Assembly: GCA_019116445.1 (NCBI GenBank)
Contig: DXBP01000006.1
Location: 16,059-80,058, forward strand
Reading direction: 5' to 3'
DNA: 64,000 nt
Origin: Candidatus Gemmiger excrementigallinarum
GTDB taxonomy: Bacteria > Bacillota > Clostridia > Oscillospirales > Ruminococcaceae
The position numbers and the translations under genes are program-made. Below the pieces are notes generated by a model. That model ran no database searches. It was not told the origin of the DNA and worked only from the letters and a program-made list of their open reading frames with translations. Of this stretch, positions 41,666 to 50,433 are shown in pieces. The first letter of the stretch is position 1. Each line of letters starts with the position of its first letter.

Positions 41666-41714
41666 GCGCAGCCCCCTTGTTCTCATTCCATCGAATGATA
41701 TGCGCGGGCTGCGC
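41666..41714 (-). promoter_or_regulatory. Inverted repeat covering a ribosome-binding site
   Basis: GCGCAGCCC and GGGCTGCGC are 31 nt apart, with an inner CATTC/GAATG stem. The arm near the DUF4830 start contains its AAGGGGGC site, so folding could hide it. Confidence 0.5.
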
Positions 41715-41723
41715 CTGGTATGC

Positions 41724-42584
41724 TTATTTGTATTTGGGTTCCGGCTCGTACCATTGGAAGATAACGGCGTCATTTTCCTGTTCCAGCCGGGCAATGTCGT
41801 GGTCCGGCAGTGCCGTCCACATGACCGTCATGGCTCCCAGCGCCGCACACAAGCGGATGGCCCAATTGCGTTTGTCGGGGCACCAGGCGATGAAATCCGG
41901 CCGGGCGATGAGATTTCCGAAACAGTGGGAAAGCAGGTATGCCGCCACCCGGGGCGTACCGATTTTCCGATGGTTGCGGTAACTGTCCGCCAGCTGTCCG
42001 CGGACTACCCCCGGCGCCAGAATCCGCACCAGCCGCACCACGCGGGGGTCAAAACTTTCGATGCAATAGGGACCGGGATAGTTTTTGAGTGCCGACAATA
42101 CCGCGCGGCACAGTTCCAGCAGGTACCGGCCGCGGTACTCGTACCGACTTTTGATCTCCACGATCAGGGGCGTGGAGGGGTTGGCGGCCGCCACCGTGCG
42201 CAAAACTTCTGTAAAAAGCGGTGCGTGTTCCCCGCTGCCGGCCAGCGGCAATGCCGATACCACCGGCCACGGGGTATTACCGACGCCGCCCTTGACCGGG
42301 GTCATGCGGTCCAGGGTGTCATCATGGAACACCACCAGCTGGCGGTCCTCGGTAAACTGAACGTCCAGTTCAATGCCATACCCATTGCGGGCCGCTGCGG
42401 CAAAAGCCGGCAGGCTGTTTTCCGGCGGGCGCTGCTGGGCACCGAACAGGCCGCGGTGGGCATAGCTGCGCCCGAAAAACGGCTGCCGCAGCCTTTTGCG
42501 CGGGGCACCGGGCCACACCAGAAACAGCACCAGAACCACAAACAAAACCGGAACTGCCGCCAACAGCAGCAACAACCACAACAT
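41724..42584 (-). CDS. Glycerophosphodiester phosphodiesterase, membrane-anchored
   Basis: A 286-residue GDPD. Residues 1-25 are a membrane helix. The catalytic domain has SYAHRGLFG (catalytic His), PENSLPAF, GIELDVQFTEDRQLVVFHDDTLDR (metal-binding Glu/Asp and second His) and LIVEIKS. It hydrolyses glycerophosphodiesters to glycerol-3-phosphate, from lipid breakdown or teichoic acid turnover. The ATG has AAAGAGGTG upstream. It probably shares a transcript with the DUF4830 gene. Confidence 0.9.
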   Translation of the reverse strand: MLWLLLLLAAVPVLFVVLVLFLVWPGAPRKRLRQPFFGRSYAHRGLFGAQQRPPENSLPAFAAAARNGYGIELDVQFTEDRQLVVFHDDTLDRMTPVKGGVGNTPWPVVSALPLAGSGEHAPLFTEVLRTVAAANPSTPLIVEIKSRYEYRGRYLLELCRAVLSALKNYPGPYCIESFDPRVVRLVRILAPGVVRGQLADSYRNHRKIGTPRVAAYLLSHCFGNLIARPDFIAWCPDKRNWAIRLCAALGAMTVMWTALPDHDIARLEQENDAVIFQWYEPEPKYK

Positions 42585-42724
42585 AGCATCACCTCTTTAT
42601 TATTAATTGTATCGCACCGCCGCCAAAAATGCAATTGTTCCCCGGGAACACAACCTGTCCGACCGGGAAATTTTATAGTTTTTTTCAAAAGTTTTCACAA
42701 TTTCGCCACGCCCAAAGGATATTG

Positions 42725-42733
42725 TGGTACAAT
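42725..42733 (+). promoter_or_regulatory. Extended -10 promoter of the two-component operon
   Basis: TGGTACAAT about 29 nt before the ATG, with no clear -35. Confidence 0.55.
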
Positions 42734-42761
42734 AGAAAGTGTGATAAAGGAGGCCGACTTT

Positions 42762-43445
42762 ATGGCAAAAATTTTGGTCGTGGACGATGAGCCGCGGATC
42801 CGGGATCTGATCCGCGAACATTTGCAATATGCCGGTTACACCTGTGAGGAGGCCGGGGACGGTGCCGCTGCCCTGAGCGCTTTGACGCAGGGCGGGATCG
42901 ATCTGGTGATTCTGGACATCATGATGCCGTTCATGGACGGCATGACCTGCCTGCGGGAGATGCGCACCCGCAAAATTATGACGCCGGTGATCATGCTGAC
43001 CGCCCGCAGCGAGGAATACGACAAGCTGGCCGGGCTGGAAGGCGGCGCCGACGATTATGTGGTAAAGCCTTTCTCGCCCCGGGAACTGGTGGCCCGCGTA
43101 AAGGCCGTGCTGGCCCGCACGATGCCCCGTACCGACGACAGCCAGAGCAGCTACGTCTTCGGTGACCTGAGCATTGATACCGCCAGCCACACCGTCAAGG
43201 TGGCCGGCCAGGAAGCCCCCCTTACCCCTAAGGAATTTGACCTGCTGGTGTTCCTTGTAAGTAACAAAGGCATTGCCTTGAGCCGCGAGAAAATTCTGCA
43301 GAAGGTCTGGAACTACGACTATTACGGCGAGGACCGCACCGTGGATACGCACATCAAGATGCTGCGCGGCCACCTGGGCCCCTGCCGCAACTACATTGTA
43401 ACGGTGTGGGGCATCGGCTACAAGTTCGACCCCGACACCCTGTAA
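42762..43445 (+). CDS. OmpR/PhoB-type response regulator
   Basis: A 227-residue regulator. The receiver domain (1-120) has the acidic pair DDE (8-10), the phospho-acceptor Asp52 in LVILDIMMPFMDG, Thr in MLTAR and Lys in VVKPFSP. The OmpR-type winged helix (about 130-225) contains LTPKEFDLLVFL and RTVDTHIKMLRGHLG. AAAGGAGG precedes the ATG. The partner kinase gene follows by 17 bp. The signal is unknown. Confidence 0.95.
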   Translation: MAKILVVDDEPRIRDLIREHLQYAGYTCEEAGDGAAALSALTQGGIDLVILDIMMPFMDGMTCLREMRTRKIMTPVIMLTARSEEYDKLAGLEGGADDYVVKPFSPRELVARVKAVLARTMPRTDDSQSSYVFGDLSIDTASHTVKVAGQEAPLTPKEFDLLVFLVSNKGIALSREKILQKVWNYDYYGEDRTVDTHIKMLRGHLGPCRNYIVTVWGIGYKFDPDTL

Positions 43446-43462
43446 AAAGGAGTGCAGGCGTT

Positions 43463-44983
43463 TTGAAACAACACGCCCCCAAAACGCAGCGCAAATTCGT
43501 GATGAGCATTCGCTGGCAGCTGATGCTGTTCATTACCGGCATGACGCTGCTGACGCTGGCGCTGGTGTGGGGAGTCATTACCTACGCACTGGTGCCGCAG
43601 TACAACCGCACCATCCGCAACAAGCTGGAAAGCAAGGCCGCCGCCATTGTGGCCATGATCGACCAGAGCGAGCTGCCCATCTCCAACCGGGATTTTGGCG
43701 TGCTGGTACTCAACAGCGATTTCTGGAAACAGGTCAGTGATACCTTCATCAACAAAACCATCAATGTGGATGGCTGCTGCGTGGATTTCAGCGATACCAC
43801 CCTGCGCTGCCTGAAAGCCTACGAGAGTATGTACCCCTGCCTTTTGCATGAGAGTACCGGTGCTTTCGGCGGGGAATTTGTCACCAACGTGAACACGGCG
43901 CTGGTGATCCAGATGCGGCAGAAACTGTTCAGCCAGGGTTCTCTGTACGAGATCGTCCGCTCCAGTTCCAGCCAGCAGATGCTGGTGGGGCATCTTTCGG
44001 CGGACGGCCAGTATGGCGTCATCGTTTCGGCCAGCCTGGCCCAGATTTCCACCGCCGCAGAGGTACTGCGTTCCATTCTGGTCCCCCTGGCGCTGATTCT
44101 GCTGGTATTGGATCTGCTCTTCGCCATGCTGTTCAGCCGCTGGTTCACCCGCCCCATTGAACGGCTTTCGGCCGGTGCCCAGGAGATTGCCTCCGGCAAC
44201 TACGATGTACAGATCTCGGTGGTGCACCGGGATGAGATCGGGCGTCTGGCGGAGGATTTCAACCACATGGCTTCCGAAGTCAAACGCAGTGCCCAGCTGG
44301 AAAAAGACATTCTGGCCAATGTAAGCCACGATCTGCGCACACCGTTGACCCTGATCAAAGGCTATGCCGAAACCGTGCGGGACCTGACCGGTACCGATGA
44401 TGCCAAACGCACCGAACAGTGCAACATCATCGTGGATGAAACCGACCGTCTGTCGGCCCTGGTCAACAGTGTGATGGAGCTGAGCAAGGTTCAGAACGGC
44501 TCCGAAAAGCCCAACCCCATTGATTTTGACATGAGCGAACTCTGCTTTGAAGTAGCCGGACGCTATGACGCCCTGTGCGACCAGAACCACTGGACGCTGC
44601 GCCTGGAAGCCGACCATGCCGCTCCCGTCAACGCTGACCCTGCCATGATGGAACGGGTGCTGCACAACCTGCTGGGCAACGCCTTCCATCATATCGGGGA
44701 GGACGGCGTTGTGATATTGCGGGTGATCCCGCAGGATCAGGGCTGCCGTGTGGAAGTGGTGGACCACGGCCCCGGTATTCCGCCGGAGGATCTGCCCCAC
44801 CTGTTTGACCGCTACTATCGCGCCCGCCAGGATGCCGGCAAGACTGGCACCGGGCTGGGACTTTCCATCACAAAGGCGATCCTGCAGCAGCACGGATTCG
44901 CCTTCGGGGTGGACAGCGCGGTGGGCCAGGGTTCTACCTTCTGGTTCACCATGTGCGATACCCGTACCCAACCGAATCCCTGA
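43463..44983 (+). CDS. Sensor histidine kinase
   Basis: This 506-residue HAMP kinase has a first membrane helix at about 18-38 and an extracellular sensor (about 40-205). A second helix is followed by HAMP (RWFTRPIERLSAGAQEIASGNYD), HisKA with the phosphorylated His in ILANVSHDLRTPLTLIKG, and an HATPase domain with N box (HNLLGNAFHH), G1 (VDHGPGIP), F box (DLPHLFDRYYRA) and G2 (GTGLGLSI). The start is taken as TTG at 43463, about 10 nt after AAGGAG; an ATG at 43502 is the alternative. Two Cys in the sensor might form a disulfide. Confidence 0.93.
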   Translation: MKQHAPKTQRKFVMSIRWQLMLFITGMTLLTLALVWGVITYALVPQYNRTIRNKLESKAAAIVAMIDQSELPISNRDFGVLVLNSDFWKQVSDTFINKTINVDGCCVDFSDTTLRCLKAYESMYPCLLHESTGAFGGEFVTNVNTALVIQMRQKLFSQGSLYEIVRSSSSQQMLVGHLSADGQYGVIVSASLAQISTAAEVLRSILVPLALILLVLDLLFAMLFSRWFTRPIERLSAGAQEIASGNYDVQISVVHRDEIGRLAEDFNHMASEVKRSAQLEKDILANVSHDLRTPLTLIKGYAETVRDLTGTDDAKRTEQCNIIVDETDRLSALVNSVMELSKVQNGSEKPNPIDFDMSELCFEVAGRYDALCDQNHWTLRLEADHAAPVNADPAMMERVLHNLLGNAFHHIGEDGVVILRVIPQDQGCRVEVVDHGPGIPPEDLPHLFDRYYRARQDAGKTGTGLGLSITKAILQQHGFAFGVDSAVGQGSTFWFTMCDTRTQPNP

Positions 44984-45002
44984 ACTGTTGGAGGAGACCG
45001 CG

Positions 45003-45539
45003 ATGGATAAACTCAACCGCGAAATGGATGAACAACTGGAACAGCGGGTGGCCGACCTGACCGCCCACAACGACGAAACCGGTGACGGAAAGCTGGATGC
45101 TGCCGACCTGAAGGCCCAGCTCAACCGCATTGAAGCTCAGCTGGAACTGCAGGACCAGCAGAACCGCCGCATTATGCGCAACCAGCGTCTGCGCATGATG
45201 CTGAGCGTTGCGATGACCGCCGTATTGCTGATTGCTCTGGGCGTCTTCTTTTACTATGCCCGCATCGCCTACGGCCAGGTCATGCAGTCCACCGCCCAGG
45301 TCAATGAACTGGCTGTGACGCTGCAGAACAGCCTGAGTACCGTGGACCCCGAAGCCCTGGATTCCATGATGCAGGATCTGCCGGAGATCACTGAACAGCT
45401 GAAGCGCATTGACGTGGATGCCCTGAACCAGGTGCTGGACGGTCTGCCCCCCTTGATGGACAGCGTCAACCAGCTGCAGGAACAGGTAGCATCGATCAGC
45501 AATCTGTTCGGCGGGTTGGGGTCGGTATTGCGTTCCTGA
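45003..45539 (+). CDS. Coiled-coil membrane protein with EF-hand-like loop
   Basis: A 178-residue protein of unknown function. Residues 1-60 are charged and helical and contain DETGDGKLDAAD, which fits the 12-position EF-hand/dockerin calcium loop except for Thr at position 3. One membrane helix spans about 64-86. The outer part (about 95-170) is a coiled coil. GGAGGAG precedes the ATG. It lies 19 bp after the histidine kinase gene and is presumably part of that operon, perhaps as an accessory of the sensor. Confidence 0.72.
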   Translation: MDKLNREMDEQLEQRVADLTAHNDETGDGKLDAADLKAQLNRIEAQLELQDQQNRRIMRNQRLRMMLSVAMTAVLLIALGVFFYYARIAYGQVMQSTAQVNELAVTLQNSLSTVDPEALDSMMQDLPEITEQLKRIDVDALNQVLDGLPPLMDSVNQLQEQVASISNLFGGLGSVLRS

Positions 45540-45563
45540 CTGCCGCATCTTATTCTGACACAG

Positions 45564-45600
45564 CAAACCGGGCCGCAGGAGGTTCCTGCGGCCCGGTTTG
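45564..45600. terminator. Strong hairpin after the two-component operon
   Basis: CAAACCGGGCCGCAGGA / TCCTGCGGCCCGGTTTG form a perfect 17-bp stem with a 3-nt loop. The T-run is poor, so it may act mainly as a stabilising or blocking hairpin between converging genes. Confidence 0.65.
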
Positions 45601-45620
45601 CGCTGTGTTCGCTTTGTTGC

Positions 45621-45779
45621 TCAGCGCTGACGGTAGCTCTGGCAATAATGCGGGTTGTCGACGCCCTGCACGGCGCTGTCGGCCTGCTCGGTGATCTTGA
45701 TCGCATCCAGGTTGCAGGTGCAGCCGTTCTGGTTGTACGCGCAGGAGCAGACATCACAGGTAACATTGGTGTTTTCCAT
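45621..45779 (-). CDS. DUF1540 Cys-rich small protein
   Basis: A 52-residue protein with the DUF1540 pattern: CDVCSCAYNQNGCTCNLDAIKI, then a later HYCQSY. The closely spaced Cys suggest metal binding. The start is fixed by AAGGAGGTGA, an almost perfect anti-16S match, 5-6 nt before the ATG. The function is unknown; such proteins are frequent in Clostridia. Confidence 0.85.
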   Translation of the reverse strand: MENTNVTCDVCSCAYNQNGCTCNLDAIKITEQADSAVQGVDNPHYCQSYRQR

Positions 45780-45839
45780 TTTTGCTCACCTCCTTATCCG
45801 CTAGTATGGACCACCTTGGTGGTTTTTATGCGCTCCGCC

Positions 45840-45869
45840 TTGCACTGGCCCGCGCCCCTGTGGTATACT
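45840..45869 (+). promoter_or_regulatory. Promoter of the Cys-rich membrane peptide
   Basis: TTGCAC, 18-bp spacer, TATACT, with a TGG extended -10. Confidence 0.6.
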
Positions 45870-45909
45870 GCCTGTATGGGACGCAGAACGTCCCGCGGAG
45901 GTACCCCTT

Positions 45910-46077
45910 ATGAATCTGGCTAGCATTGTGGTTCTGGTCGTGATTTTTGTGCTGCTGGCACTGGCGATTCTCTTTATCAGCCAAAACGGCGGCTGGCAGG
46001 GCGGCTGTGGTGGAAACTGCGCCAGCTGCCACAACAAATGCGCCACGCCCAAATCCAAAGACGAACCCAAATCCTGA
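45910..46077 (+). CDS. FeoB-associated-type Cys-rich membrane protein
   Basis: A 55-residue protein with one membrane helix (about 4-24) and the Cys-rich tail GGCGGNCASCHNKC. This layout matches the small FeoB-associated Cys-rich family found next to ferrous-iron transporters, yet no feoA or feoB is in the window. GGAGG lies 8 nt before the ATG. It has its own promoter and terminator. Confidence 0.78.
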   Translation: MNLASIVVLVVIFVLLALAILFISQNGGWQGGCGGNCASCHNKCATPKSKDEPKS

Positions 46078-46082
46078 CCGTT

Positions 46083-46104
46083 GCCCTCCCCTGACGGGGA
46101 GGGC
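46083..46104 (+). terminator. Terminator
   Basis: GCCCTCCCC / GGGGAGGGC form a 9-bp stem with a 4-nt loop, followed by TTTTTT. Confidence 0.88.
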
Positions 46105-46120
46105 TTTTTTATGCCTTGTC

Positions 46121-46149
46121 TTGCACAATTGCTCAAAAAAGGGTATACT
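46121..46149 (+). promoter_or_regulatory. Promoter of the PPK2-glycosyltransferase operon
   Basis: TTGCAC, 17-bp spacer, TATACT, about 37 nt before the PPK2 start. Confidence 0.72.
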
Positions 46150-46186
46150 GATTTTATATATATCTTAAAGCCGGGGAGGGTCTTTC

Positions 46187-47059
46187 ATGAAAGCTGACCG
46201 ATATCGTTTTGACGGCACGCACCCGTGTGATCTGCGTGCGTTGCCCTGCGACGGAAAGCGCGACGATCTGAACAAAGAGGAGATCATCGCCAAGACCGCC
46301 CGCAATCTGCAGGAAATGGCAGCCCTGCAGGATGCCCTGTATGCCGACGGCCGGGAAGGGCTGATTTTTGTGCTGCAAGCCCTGGATGCCGCCGGCAAGG
46401 ACAGCACCGTCAAACACGTGATGGGCGGGCTGAACCCCCAGGGCGTACAGGTGACCAGCTTCAAGCAGCCCAACAGCGAGGAGCTCAGCCACGATTATCT
46501 GTGGCGCATCCACAAGGCGCTGCCCCCCCGCGGGTTCATTGCCATCTTCAACCGGAGCTACTATGAGGATGTACTGGTGGTTCAGGTCCACGACCTGCAA
46601 AAGACTTACAAGATGCCGCCCCGCACCCTGGAGGACGGCAAGAAATCCTTCTTCAAAAAGCGATACCGCCAGATCCGCCACTACGAAGAGTATTTGTATG
46701 ACAACGGCTACCGCGTCATCAAGATTTTCCTGCACGTATCCAAGGACGAGCAGCGCAAACGGTTTCTGGAGCGGATCGACAACCCGGCCAAAAACTGGAA
46801 GTTCTCCCTCAGCGATGTGAAAGAGCGCGCCCATTTTGATGAATACATGGATGTGTTCGAGGACGTGATCAACGCCACCGCTACCAAGGAAAGCCCCTGG
46901 TATGCCATTCCGGCTGACCAGAAGTGGTACACGCGGTATCTGGTGAGTGAAATCGTGGTGGATGCGCTGCGCCGGTGCTGCCACGACTATCCCGAACTGC
47001 ACGCCGACGCCAAGGCGGAACTGAAAGACTGCCGTGTCCGGCTGGAAGCGGAGGAATAA
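46187..47059 (+). CDS. Polyphosphate kinase 2 (PPK2 family)
   Basis: This 290-residue PPK2 transfers phosphate between polyphosphate and nucleotides, mostly making NTPs or NDPs. The P-loop is LDAAGKDSTVKHVMGG (66-81) and the lid region IFNRSYYEDVLVVQVHDL follows; DNGYRVIKIFLHVSKDEQRKRF is conserved. The subclass (AMP, ADP or GDP specific) is not decided here. It is the first gene before nine glycosyltransferases, with 4 bp to the next ATG, which suggests it recharges nucleotides used for sugar donors. Confidence 0.92.
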   Translation: MKADRYRFDGTHPCDLRALPCDGKRDDLNKEEIIAKTARNLQEMAALQDALYADGREGLIFVLQALDAAGKDSTVKHVMGGLNPQGVQVTSFKQPNSEELSHDYLWRIHKALPPRGFIAIFNRSYYEDVLVVQVHDLQKTYKMPPRTLEDGKKSFFKKRYRQIRHYEEYLYDNGYRVIKIFLHVSKDEQRKRFLERIDNPAKNWKFSLSDVKERAHFDEYMDVFEDVINATATKESPWYAIPADQKWYTRYLVSEIVVDALRRCCHDYPELHADAKAELKDCRVRLEAEE

Positions 47060-47063
47060 CAAC

Positions 47064-48179
47064 ATGGCTCCTATTCGTGTACTGCAGGTCATGCCCGCCA
47101 TGGATGCCGGCGGTATGGAAACCTTCGTGATGAATGTCTACCGTACCATCGACCGTGAACAGGTTCAGTTTGATTTTTTGTACCACTATAACAAAGCCTG
47201 CTTTTTTGATGACGAGATCCAGGCGCTGGGCGGGCAGATTTACAAGCTGACCGTCCGGCAGGACAACAACCTGCCCCGGTATCTGCGGGAACTGCGGGAG
47301 CTGTTCGCCCAACATCCCGAGTGGCGCATCCTGCACGGGCATTACAGCGGATTCGGTATGTTTTACAACACGGTGGCCCGGCGGGCCGGTATTCCGGTCC
47401 GGGTCGGGCACAGCCACAACACCGCCTATGAGCGCAACCTGGTGGGCACCCTGGACCGGCTGATGAGCCTGCGATTTTCCGCCGGGCTGACCGATCGGTT
47501 TGCCTGCAGCCAGCAGGCCGGGGAAATGCTGTTCGGCAAAGATCCCTTTACCGTGTTGCCTAATGGCATCGACACAGCATTGTTTGCCGCCCGGGACCCC
47601 CAGCGCCGCGCTTTGCTGCGGGGGGATCTGGGCGTGGCCGACAATGAGATTCTGTTCGGCCATGTAGGCCGCTTTTCTGCCCAGAAAAACCACGCCGGTC
47701 TGCTGCGCATCTTTGCGGCGGTCCGTCAGCGTCTGCCCAAAGCACGCCTGGTCCTGCTGGGGGGCGGCCCTGCTGCTTACATAGAACAAATGCAGGCCCT
47801 GGCCCGGGAATTGCACCTGGGTGACAGCGTGATTTTCGCCGGTGTGCGCAGCAACATCCAGGGCTTTTACGATGCCATGGATGCTTTCCTGCTGCCCAGC
47901 CTGTTCGAGGGCCTGCCCGTGGTGCTGGTGGAAGCCCAGACAGCCGGTCTGCCCTGTTTTGTTTCCGACACCATCGACCGCGGGGCGGCCTTTTCTGACC
48001 GGGTGCGGTTTTTGCCGTTGAACGATCCCTCTGCCTGGGCCAACAGCATTGCGGCGGCCAGCTTCCGCCGGGATCCCCAGGCGCGGCAGAAGGCCGTGGA
48101 TGCCGGGTACGATATCCACACCAGCGCCCGGGCCCTGCAGGAATTTTATCTGCGCCGCTATGCGGAGGTGACGCCATGA
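47064..48179 (+). CDS. GT4-family glycosyltransferase 1
   Basis: A 371-residue GT-B glycosyltransferase. The start VLQVMPAMDAGGMETFVMNVYR carries the Gly-rich acceptor loop. The C-terminal donor half has GHVGRFSAQKNHAGLLRIF and the E-x7-E motif in LPSLFEGLPVVLVEAQTAG. It resembles EpsF/capsule-type transferases. GGAGGAA precedes the ATG. Its end overlaps the next start (ATGA). Donor and acceptor are unknown. Confidence 0.9.
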   Translation: MAPIRVLQVMPAMDAGGMETFVMNVYRTIDREQVQFDFLYHYNKACFFDDEIQALGGQIYKLTVRQDNNLPRYLRELRELFAQHPEWRILHGHYSGFGMFYNTVARRAGIPVRVGHSHNTAYERNLVGTLDRLMSLRFSAGLTDRFACSQQAGEMLFGKDPFTVLPNGIDTALFAARDPQRRALLRGDLGVADNEILFGHVGRFSAQKNHAGLLRIFAAVRQRLPKARLVLLGGGPAAYIEQMQALARELHLGDSVIFAGVRSNIQGFYDAMDAFLLPSLFEGLPVVLVEAQTAGLPCFVSDTIDRGAAFSDRVRFLPLNDPSAWANSIAAASFRRDPQARQKAVDAGYDIHTSARALQEFYLRRYAEVTP

Positions 48180-49186
48180 CTTCCGAAAACAAGCGCTGCG
48201 AGATTGCCGTCATTGTGCCGGTCCATAACGCCGCCCGCTTTTTGCCGGAATGTCTGTCTGCCCTGGCTGCCCAGCGGTTTGATGACTTCCGCTGCATCCT
48301 GGTGGACGATGGCTCCACCGACGACTCCCCTTCCCTTTGCGATGACATGGCCCTGAACGACCGGCGGTTTCTGGTCATCCACCAGGCCCAGAGCGGCGTG
48401 AGCGCTGCCCGCATCGCCGGTATGCGCAAGGCCCGGGAGGAAGGCGCCATCTGGCTGGCCTTCTGTGACGCCGATGACTGCTATCACCCGGATTTTTTGC
48501 GTACCCTGCATGCAGCCGCCCAGGATGCGGCGGTACCCCTGGCCTGCTGCCGTTACGACACCTTTGCCGATGCGCTCCCTGCCGAACCGGCCGCCCCGGA
48601 CGCCTACCGCGTACTGCGCGCCCCCGAACATCTGGAAGCGCTGCTGCATGACCACGCCGTGGATTACGGCCTGTGGAACAAACTGTATGCCGCCGGACTG
48701 CTGACGGAAGCCATGCTGGACAACGGCCTAGCCTACAACGAAGATTTGCTGGCCAACTGGCAAGCGTTTTTGCGGGCGCCGGGCTGCGCTTTCTGCGATT
48801 TTGCCGGCTACCATTACCGGCAGCACGCCGACAGTGCCACCCACCGTGCCCTGCCACCCCAAAGTATCGACGACCAGCGCCGGGCTGCCACCCTGATCCG
48901 GGGCAGTGTGCCTGAACAGTGGCCGGAACTGCAGCAGTCCGCCAACGCCTTTTATTACGAAAAACTCGTCTATCTGGCCAGTATGATCCAGCGCCGGGCC
49001 GACGCCGATGACTACCGGGTCCATCTGGGTGAACTGAACATCGGCATCACTGCCGGGCTCAAGGACCCCCAGCTGGGCCGCAACCCCAAACTGCCCTTTG
49101 CCATCCGCGTGGCGGCATGGGCCACCGTCCGTGCCCCCAAACTCTGGCGGCGCATCTGCCGTAAATTCTTGAAGGACAGGCAATGA
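48176..49186 (+). CDS. GT2-family glycosyltransferase 1
   Basis: A 336-residue GT-A enzyme with the GT2 start AVIVPVHNAARFLPECLSAL, VDDGSTDDSPSLCDDMAL, and a DxD-type metal site in LAFCDADDCYHPDFL. The C-terminal part is helical and variable. It is translationally coupled to the preceding gene by an ATGA overlap. Confidence 0.9.
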   Translation: MTSENKRCEIAVIVPVHNAARFLPECLSALAAQRFDDFRCILVDDGSTDDSPSLCDDMALNDRRFLVIHQAQSGVSAARIAGMRKAREEGAIWLAFCDADDCYHPDFLRTLHAAAQDAAVPLACCRYDTFADALPAEPAAPDAYRVLRAPEHLEALLHDHAVDYGLWNKLYAAGLLTEAMLDNGLAYNEDLLANWQAFLRAPGCAFCDFAGYHYRQHADSATHRALPPQSIDDQRRAATLIRGSVPEQWPELQQSANAFYYEKLVYLASMIQRRADADDYRVHLGELNIGITAGLKDPQLGRNPKLPFAIRVAAWATVRAPKLWRRICRKFLKDRQ

Positions 49187-49189
49187 TCC

Positions 49190-50404
49190 ATGCGTTTTTT
49201 ACTGATTCTTGACCGGGTGGAAAACCCGGCCAGCGCCAATGCTCTGCTGGGCTGCCGTCTGGCGGCGGAACTGCTGGCACAGGGCCACGACGTGCATCTG
49301 CTGGAATTGTGGGACGGCCTGCATCAGCCCCCTGCCGCCCCCCAGGGTGCCGTACAGCATACCTTGGCTTTTGCCGACGAACGGCTGATGAATACGGCAT
49401 TGGAAAATGGCGCCAAAGGCGGCACGCCGGTGCCGCTGCGTCTGCTGCGGCTGGCTGCCCACCCCACGGCAGTAGCGGCCGCCTTCCGGCAGCTGGTGCT
49501 GCACGCGCCGCGCCGCACGGTGGATAGCCGCAGAGAGATGGAGCGTCTGGACGCCCAATACCACTTTGACGCCGTTTGTGCCGTATGTGCTCCGTATCGT
49601 ACAGCCTTTGCGCTGGAAGCCGCCCGCATTAGCGGCAAAAAACTGTTGTGGCAGCTGGACCCCTACGCCAGCAACCGCGACTACAACGCTCCCGGCGGTT
49701 TTGCCCGGGAAGGCCAGCTGCTGGAAGCGATAGATACCGCTTTCATCACCCCTCAGGCTCTGCCCGACTATGAGGGCGGACCGCTGAGTGCCTGGCGAAG
49801 CAAAGTGCAGGTACTGGGTTTTCCGGTTTTGGTGCCCGCCCCGGAACCCCCAGCGCATCAGGGGGTGCGCTGCGTATTTTGCGGCAGCCTGTACCCCACG
49901 GTACGGGAACCCGATTTTGCCTTACAATTGTTTACGGCGCTGAACGCCCCGGATGTGACGCTGACAATGGCGGGCGGTGGCTGGCAGCGTTTTTTGGCGC
50001 AGGCCGGACAGGCGGCCGCCGTACTGGAAAACCGCTTTATTCGTCCCGGGCCGTTACCGCCCGCCGATGCTGCCGCGTTGGAAAACGAGGCAGATATCTT
50101 GCTGAGCCTGGGCAATTTCTACGACAATCAGATGCCCAGCAAACTGTTCAGCTATTTTGGCACCGGCAAGCCGGTTTTGCATCTGGCTGTCAGCGAAACG
50201 GACCCCACCTTGCCCTATCTGGCCCGCTATCCGCTGGCCCTGGTCCTGCACAAGCAGGAGGGCGTAACGCCGGAGGTGGTTGACCGGCTGCGCCGCTGGG
50301 TGGACCGTGTACAGGGGCAGCGCCTGCCCTATGAACAGGTAGCCGCTCTGTACCCGGAATTTACACCCCAACAGGTAGCCCGAGATTTTCTGGCTGCTTT
50401 GTAA
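49190..50404 (+). CDS. GT-B glycosyltransferase 2
   Basis: A 404-residue GT-B-type protein. The N-terminal half begins FLLILDRVENPASANALLGCRLAAELLAQGHDV. The donor half has VRCVFCGSLYPTVREPDFALQLF and ADILLSLGNFYDNQMPSKLFSYFGTGKPVLHLA, a GT4-like nucleotide-sugar site in which the usual E-x7-E is replaced by SKLFSYF. The start is 3 bp after the previous stop. The sugar is unknown. Confidence 0.82.
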   Translation: MRFLLILDRVENPASANALLGCRLAAELLAQGHDVHLLELWDGLHQPPAAPQGAVQHTLAFADERLMNTALENGAKGGTPVPLRLLRLAAHPTAVAAAFRQLVLHAPRRTVDSRREMERLDAQYHFDAVCAVCAPYRTAFALEAARISGKKLLWQLDPYASNRDYNAPGGFAREGQLLEAIDTAFITPQALPDYEGGPLSAWRSKVQVLGFPVLVPAPEPPAHQGVRCVFCGSLYPTVREPDFALQLFTALNAPDVTLTMAGGGWQRFLAQAGQAAAVLENRFIRPGPLPPADAAALENEADILLSLGNFYDNQMPSKLFSYFGTGKPVLHLAVSETDPTLPYLARYPLALVLHKQEGVTPEVVDRLRRWVDRVQGQRLPYEQVAALYPEFTPQQVARDFLAAL

Positions 50405-50433
50405 CAGAATTTTACCGAAAGGAGTGCCCCGTC

